From: CAIKMD01 sp035533255
Lineage (GTDB): Bacteria > Pseudomonadota > Alphaproteobacteria > ATCC43930 > CGMCC-115725
Direction: 5' to 3'
DNA length: 20,355 bases
Assembly (NCBI GenBank): GCA_035533255.1
Contig: DATLUE010000032.1
Coordinates: 1-20,355, forward strand
The notes under the pieces were generated by a model. That model worked only from the letters and a program-made list of their open reading frames with translations, made no database searches and had not been told where the DNA came from. The translations under genes were made by a program, and so were the position numbers. Positions 16,905-20,355 of this stretch are shown in pieces (positions within the stretch are counted from its first letter, which is position 1; every line of letters starts with the position of its first letter).

Positions 16905-19142
16905 ATGCCGCCAGACCAACCCCGCGACACCACAACGTCGGGAGCCTTGCAGGCGCGTCAATACCCGCCCCGCATGACGCGATCACAGCCGCAGCTCGCA
17001 ACGGCTTACGCGCCAGGCGCTATCTTCACCTGGGAAGGCGGCAAGGGGGCCTGCCTCTCGGTGCCGATCGATGGCGCGGCAATCGACTTTTCCGCGCGCC
17101 AAACTCGCCGCGATCAGATCATCGAAAGCCTACAGGAATTCTGCCAGAACTGGCTCGCGCGCGGTATGGCCATCAATCGCAATGCGCCGGTATACGAACA
17201 GCAACTTCTCGACGCGTGCTTCCACAATCCCATGCGTCAGGGGCAGGCCGCGGTCGATATCGCACTTGACCGATTTGAATTCCTAAGACCCGAACGCATG
17301 GGCTATCTACCCGGCCCCTTGGTCTACCGCTGCGATACTTGCGAATCGGTTCGGGAATACATTTCACCGGCTCACCAGATAGCAGAGCCGTTGCCCGGCC
17401 GTTGCGAAGGTGACGCGGCGCGAGCTGCGCACGACTCCCGCTGGCGACAGCTCGATGTTGTTTATGTCCATTGGTCGGGCAGCATCGAAGGCCTCTCGCC
17501 ATTCCGCTACACGATGGATCGCAACGGTACAGTTCAAAAGATACCGCGCTGTCAATGCGGCTCGGAAAAGTTTCGCTTAGCCAAACAAGGAAACCAGTTT
17601 TCTCGTTGGCGTTTCATCTGCACCGGATGCGGCACTCAGAAAGAGGTTTATCAAACCGATCCATTCAGCCTCAATCTCCTTAAGCCAAGGATTGATCAAG
17701 GGATCCAGCATCAATGGAGCGAGATCAATATGATCCCGGTCTCCTATCGTGCGTCACCTGCGTTCTATGTTCAGACCGCTCGGTTTATTGTCTTCGATAG
17801 CGACCCCGAAGTGATCACCCTGATGGGGCCCACCCGCGAAGACGAACTCGTATCGCGTGTTGGCCGTCTTCATGGATTTGCTGGCTCCGATCCCAGTGAC
17901 GAACGCATCAAAGAGCAGTTGGAAAGAAACGCTCAAGGAGCGCTCTTCAACGGTTATCAGATGTTCCGTGATAAAGAGAACGCGGCGAGCGCCGCCGGCG
18001 ATGTCGCAAATGTTGCTGTCTGGGGCCAGGCCGCACGGCTTACGCTCCAGGGATGGTATGAAGCAGGCCTGGTCTTTCGAGAAGTCAGCGCCAGCCCTGC
18101 ATTGCAAGCACGGGTCCACGAGCGCGGAAGTTACGCGCGGCGTTACGATCCGATACGGAGCACCGTGGAACACGATGCGTTGCGCCGCCGCAAGATCAAT
18201 CTCGCCGGCGAAGCCGCGAATCTCAGAACAGCGCTTCCCGACCTGTGTCCAGAATATGAGAACGCCAACCTGCAGCGCGCCTATGAGCGACGAGTAGCGG
18301 AGGACCTGGGACGTGCAGGCCTTGCGGAAGCACGTTTAATCCGCAATCTCGACATGGTCGAATTTTCGTTCGGCTTCACGCGGGTTTCCTCGACGCCCGA
18401 GACCATACAAAAAGACGTGCGCATGCCGGTTCGCCTGATGGGCTTCCCGCCGCTTCCAAGTAACAAGCGGCCCATTTATGTGATCGAGCAACAAAACGAA
18501 GCCATTTACATTCAGCTCGATGCTGCGGCGGTGACAGCCTTCCTTCAACGCAATGGCGTTCTAAATGAGCCGCCGCGGCCTCCCAAAACTATCGGCGGTG
18601 CCCTTATCGAAAGCTATAGGGATTTTGGACTTTTCTTAAAGGACTTTTCAGTGCGCGATCCGGCGGCGCGCGTCCGCGGTCGCGACGTCGGATCAACAGT
18701 CTATTTGCTGCTGCATTCGATGGCGCATCATGTCATGCATGGCATCGCCCGGTTCTCGGGTCTTGATCTCGGCTCTTTGAGCGAAGTGATCTTCCCCGCG
18801 GACCTCGCCTTCATTGTGCACCGGCGGGGCATGACTGAAGACCTCGGAAACATCTCTTCCATGTGGCGCGATCAGAATGCCGCGTTTCTTCGGTATCTCG
18901 TGGCGCGCCGCGAACTGCGTTGCGGTTCGGGGACGCTTTGCGATCATCGCGGCGGCGCCTGTCCCGCCTGTATCATGATACCGGAAACTTCATGCGTCGC
19001 CGGAAACCAGCTGTTATCGCGCGCGGCTTTGGTCGGTGGGCGAGCACCACTTTGGGACACCGACCAGAGTCGTCTCTATGGCTATCTCGAAGTCGTGAAC
19101 GACCTTCGTGGCGCGGCGAGCCAGCCACCCGCGGCACAGTGA
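16905..19142 (+). CDS. drmB: DrmB, DUF1998-domain DISARM protein
   Basis: Partner of DrmA in the DISARM core complex; DUF1998 proteins often accompany or are fused to helicases. The 745-aa product has three Cys clusters likely to bind zinc: C143/C146, C216/C218 with C239/C242, and a C-terminal set C673, C679, C686, C689. The C-terminal DUF1998 region contains HSMAHH at 604-609, the Glu of LSEVIFP, and the final Cys cluster, matching the family pattern. The ATG at 16905 is preferred because GGAGG at 16891-16895 precedes it and it begins just past the drmA stop; an upstream in-frame start at 16833 would sit inside drmA. The stop TGA overlaps the drmC ATG by one base. Confidence 0.93.
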   Translation: MPPDQPRDTTTSGALQARQYPPRMTRSQPQLATAYAPGAIFTWEGGKGACLSVPIDGAAIDFSARQTRRDQIIESLQEFCQNWLARGMAINRNAPVYEQQLLDACFHNPMRQGQAAVDIALDRFEFLRPERMGYLPGPLVYRCDTCESVREYISPAHQIAEPLPGRCEGDAARAAHDSRWRQLDVVYVHWSGSIEGLSPFRYTMDRNGTVQKIPRCQCGSEKFRLAKQGNQFSRWRFICTGCGTQKEVYQTDPFSLNLLKPRIDQGIQHQWSEINMIPVSYRASPAFYVQTARFIVFDSDPEVITLMGPTREDELVSRVGRLHGFAGSDPSDERIKEQLERNAQGALFNGYQMFRDKENAASAAGDVANVAVWGQAARLTLQGWYEAGLVFREVSASPALQARVHERGSYARRYDPIRSTVEHDALRRRKINLAGEAANLRTALPDLCPEYENANLQRAYERRVAEDLGRAGLAEARLIRNLDMVEFSFGFTRVSSTPETIQKDVRMPVRLMGFPPLPSNKRPIYVIEQQNEAIYIQLDAAAVTAFLQRNGVLNEPPRPPKTIGGALIESYRDFGLFLKDFSVRDPAARVRGRDVGSTVYLLLHSMAHHVMHGIARFSGLDLGSLSEVIFPADLAFIVHRRGMTEDLGNISSMWRDQNAAFLRYLVARRELRCGSGTLCDHRGGACPACIMIPETSCVAGNQLLSRAALVGGRAPLWDTDQSRLYGYLEVVNDLRGAASQPPAAQ

Positions 19143-19993
19143 TGCCGTCGGACGGCGACATAGTCCGTTGCGCCGCTCCGTGGCCGGGAACCGCCGCGCG
19201 GTTGCTAGAAGGACTAGCGGCGCTGGGACCCGGAACGTGGTCGGTCGAACAGGTTTGCCGTGCGTCGGCTTCCGGTACCGAACCGGGCCACGCCACGCAA
19301 GTACTGACAGGCCTCGCGGCAGCCGGCGTATGCTCAAGCGCTGACCCGGAAGAGTCATGGTCGTGCGCGTTTGCGCCGGCTGAGCTCTTGAGGCTTTCAA
19401 ACCTCCTCGCGGGCGCGGATCATTTTCGCCGTATGCGCTTAAATCCGGCCATCACCGAGCTGGCCATCACTATGCCCCTCGTTCCGAGCTTTCTCGAGAA
19501 AGAGCTGGCGGTAGCGCTGGGCCGGCCAGGTGGTTTTCTCTCCACCGCGGCAGCATTCACGCGCTTGGCGCAGGCGGCCGTGCACCGCTTAGTCGTGATG
19601 ACTCCTTTTATCGATGCCGCAGGCTTTCGCTGGTTGAAGCGAGTGTTCGAGGCCGCCCCATCTGATTGCCGTAAGATTTTAATATTACGTGATGCGGGTC
19701 GATATACCGTTGAGCTTGGCGTGGAGAACGCGGATTGGGTTCGAGCCCTGCAGGTGTCACTGCACGACTATCATCTCGCCCACGACGCTCGGACCGGTCG
19801 GCCGCTCCCCGTGGAGACCTTTCATGCCAAGCTCATCCTCGCAGACGAATCGCTCGCTTATGTCGGATCCGCTAATCTTTTGGGCTCAAGTGAGGGGCTT
19901 TGCCTGGAGACTGGGTTTCTCGTCGAAGGTTCGGCAGCATCTGACGTAGCGCGCCTCGTTGATGCGGTACTTCGCGTCGCCCGCGCGCTCTAA
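19142..19993 (+). CDS. drmC: DrmC, phospholipase D-like DISARM protein
   Basis: Predicted PLD-superfamily phosphodiesterase or nuclease, the third gene of the DISARM core. The 283-aa product carries one HKD motif, HAKLILAD at residues 228-235 (H228, K230, D235), followed by GSAN at 242-245. A single motif means the enzyme would need to dimerise to form a complete active site, as small PLD nucleases do. Residues about 20-90 look like a winged-helix domain. In studied DISARM, DrmC was reported as dispensable for protection against some phages. The start at 19142 overlaps the drmB stop (TGATG); a longer same-frame reading from 18863 lies inside drmB and has no domain. Confidence 0.9.
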   Translation: MPSDGDIVRCAAPWPGTAARLLEGLAALGPGTWSVEQVCRASASGTEPGHATQVLTGLAAAGVCSSADPEESWSCAFAPAELLRLSNLLAGADHFRRMRLNPAITELAITMPLVPSFLEKELAVALGRPGGFLSTAAAFTRLAQAAVHRLVVMTPFIDAAGFRWLKRVFEAAPSDCRKILILRDAGRYTVELGVENADWVRALQVSLHDYHLAHDARTGRPLPVETFHAKLILADESLAYVGSANLLGSSEGLCLETGFLVEGSAASDVARLVDAVLRVARAL

Positions 19994-20072
19994 GGCCTTA
20001 CGGCCGCTCAGGAAGCGGTCGACGGTCGATTAGAGCAGCGGATGTTTGGTAGCATCGACTGCGCCGCCGCGG

Positions 20073-20106
20073 TTGCGCGTCTCAACGCTGACCGTAGAAT
20101 TCTACT
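20073..20106 (+). promoter_or_regulatory. Possible promoter with a 12-bp palindrome before a small gene
   Basis: TTGCGC (20073-20078) and TAGAAT (20095-20100) are spaced by 16 bp, like weak -35 and -10 boxes. The -10 lies inside the perfect palindrome GTAGAATTCTAC (20094-20105). The predicted transcription start falls on or next to the ATG at 20107, and no ribosome binding site is seen, so a leaderless transcript is possible. This is pattern matching only. Confidence 0.25.
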
Positions 20107-20244
20107 ATGAAGCCGATTGCACCTATCCGTTTCGATGCGCTTGCTGGCTACGCTCGGGATCCGCGCGCACTGCTCATGGCGGAAGAGCTTGCTTATTATG
20201 AACATGCAGGTGAGCGGTACGCATCCGGCCAAGGCCGCGGGTAG
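20107..20244 (+). pseudogene. 5' fragment of a small alphaproteobacterial gene cut by IS66
   Basis: The frame reads MKPIAPIRFDALAGYARDPR, continues ALLMAEELAYYEHAG, and ends at a TAG in 45 codons. The start resembles a family of roughly 100-aa conserved hypothetical proteins in Alphaproteobacteria that open with a similar RFDALAGY segment followed by an Ala/Glu-rich helix and WYE. I recall this pattern but cannot check it. The last ten or so codons come from the IS66 terminal sequence that begins at about 20210, so the native C-terminus is lost here. No ribosome binding site is visible. Function unknown; a coincidental short ORF is the alternative. Confidence 0.55.
20210..20230. repeat. Putative terminal inverted repeat of the IS66 element
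   Basis: Begins GTGAGCGGTACGCATCCGG, close to the GTAAGCG opening usual for IS66-family terminal repeats, and lies 22-42 bases outside the transposase stop, a normal distance. The second copy is outside the window, so the exact repeat length is unknown. Confidence 0.6.
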
Positions 20245-20251
20245 CTGATCC

Positions 20252-20355
20252 TCAGGCAGCGGCTGCGTCGATGGCGCGCGGCCGCCAATGCCACGGCAAG
20301 AGTTCGTCGAGCTTCGATGCGGGGTGATCGTTGATGCGGCGGAGCACGTCGGCGA
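20252..20355 (-). CDS. tnpC: IS66 family transposase (TnpC), C-terminal fragment
   Basis: The minus strand encodes the last 33 residues of an IS66 transposase. They begin ADVLRRINDHPASKLDELLP, continue WHWRP and end in a short Ala-rich tail before TGA (TCA at 20252-20254). The HPASKLDELLPWHW pattern is the conserved IS66 C-terminal element. The catalytic DDE domain and the tnpA/tnpB partners would be beyond the window edge. The gene is truncated only by the window, so whether the element is intact is unknown. Confidence 0.92.
   Translation of the reverse strand, partial: ADVLRRINDHPASKLDELLPWHWRPRAIDAAAA

Larger units (their letters stand above)
20210..20355 (-). mobile_element. IS66-family insertion sequence, one end
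   Basis: The outer boundary is placed at 20210, where GTGAGCGGTACGCATCCGG begins; IS66 elements end in inverted repeats starting GTAAGCG or close variants. Inside it lies the 3' end of an IS66 transposase on the minus strand, so this is the transposase-distal end of the element, and the rest continues beyond the window. IS66 insertion makes 8-bp target duplications; the left copy would be ACATGCAG (20202-20209), which cannot be confirmed without the other end. Confidence 0.8.

Noticed and set aside
18863..19141. N-terminal extension of drmC
   Set aside because: It overlaps the conserved DUF1998 C-terminus of drmB and adds Arg/Ser-rich sequence with no domain; the ATG at 19142 overlaps the drmB stop as expected.
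1..20355. CRISPR array, tRNA or rRNA genes
   Set aside because: No regularly spaced repeats and no recognisable tRNA or rRNA sequences were seen when reading the intergenic parts.

Overview
The window reads as GC-rich alphaproteobacterial DNA from a conjugative element, either an integrative conjugative element (ICE) or a conjugative plasmid. The evidence is a Trb-type mating-pair-formation operon without trbK or trbH, followed by DUF2274 and DUF736 genes (a pairing common in such elements), and an IS66-family end of the type usual in rhizobial and related genomes. Species cannot be named from the sequence alone.

Layout: (1) 1-7242 is the 3' end of a type IV secretion operon, trbE (5' truncated by the window), trbJ, trbL, trbF, trbG and trbI, then small DUF2274 and DUF736 genes. 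All are on the + strand and tightly packed, several with ATGA stop/start overlaps. (2) 7243-7665 is a gene-free junction with a small hairpin and a perfect 12-bp palindrome just before the next operon. (3) 7666-19993 is a five-gene + strand defence operon: an N6-adenine DNA methyltransferase, an unrecognised 935-aa protein, a 1562-aa DrmA-type helicase, a DUF1998 protein (DrmB) and a single-HKD phospholipase-D-like protein (DrmC). Every junction is an overlap or a gap of a few bases, so the five are probably co-transcribed. (4) 19994-20355 holds the 5' end of a small gene cut by an IS66-family element whose terminal repeat starts at about 20210 and whose transposase C-terminus runs off the window on the minus strand.

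The defence operon has the drmA-drmB-drmC core that defines DISARM (Defence Island System Associated with Restriction-Modification). By the published classes, class 1 pairs this core with an adenine methylase (drmMI) and an SNF2 helicase (drmD), and class 2 pairs it with a cytosine methylase (drmMII) and drmE. Here the methylase is the class 1 type, no SNF2 helicase is present between the conjugation module and the insertion sequence, and the fifth position holds the 935-aa protein, which may be a divergent DrmE or something new. The locus therefore looks like a hybrid or undescribed DISARM variant. The expected logic is that the methylase marks host DNA while the DrmA/DrmB complex and partners act on unmarked incoming DNA. 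The locus sits beside conjugation genes, so it may be cargo that spreads with the element.
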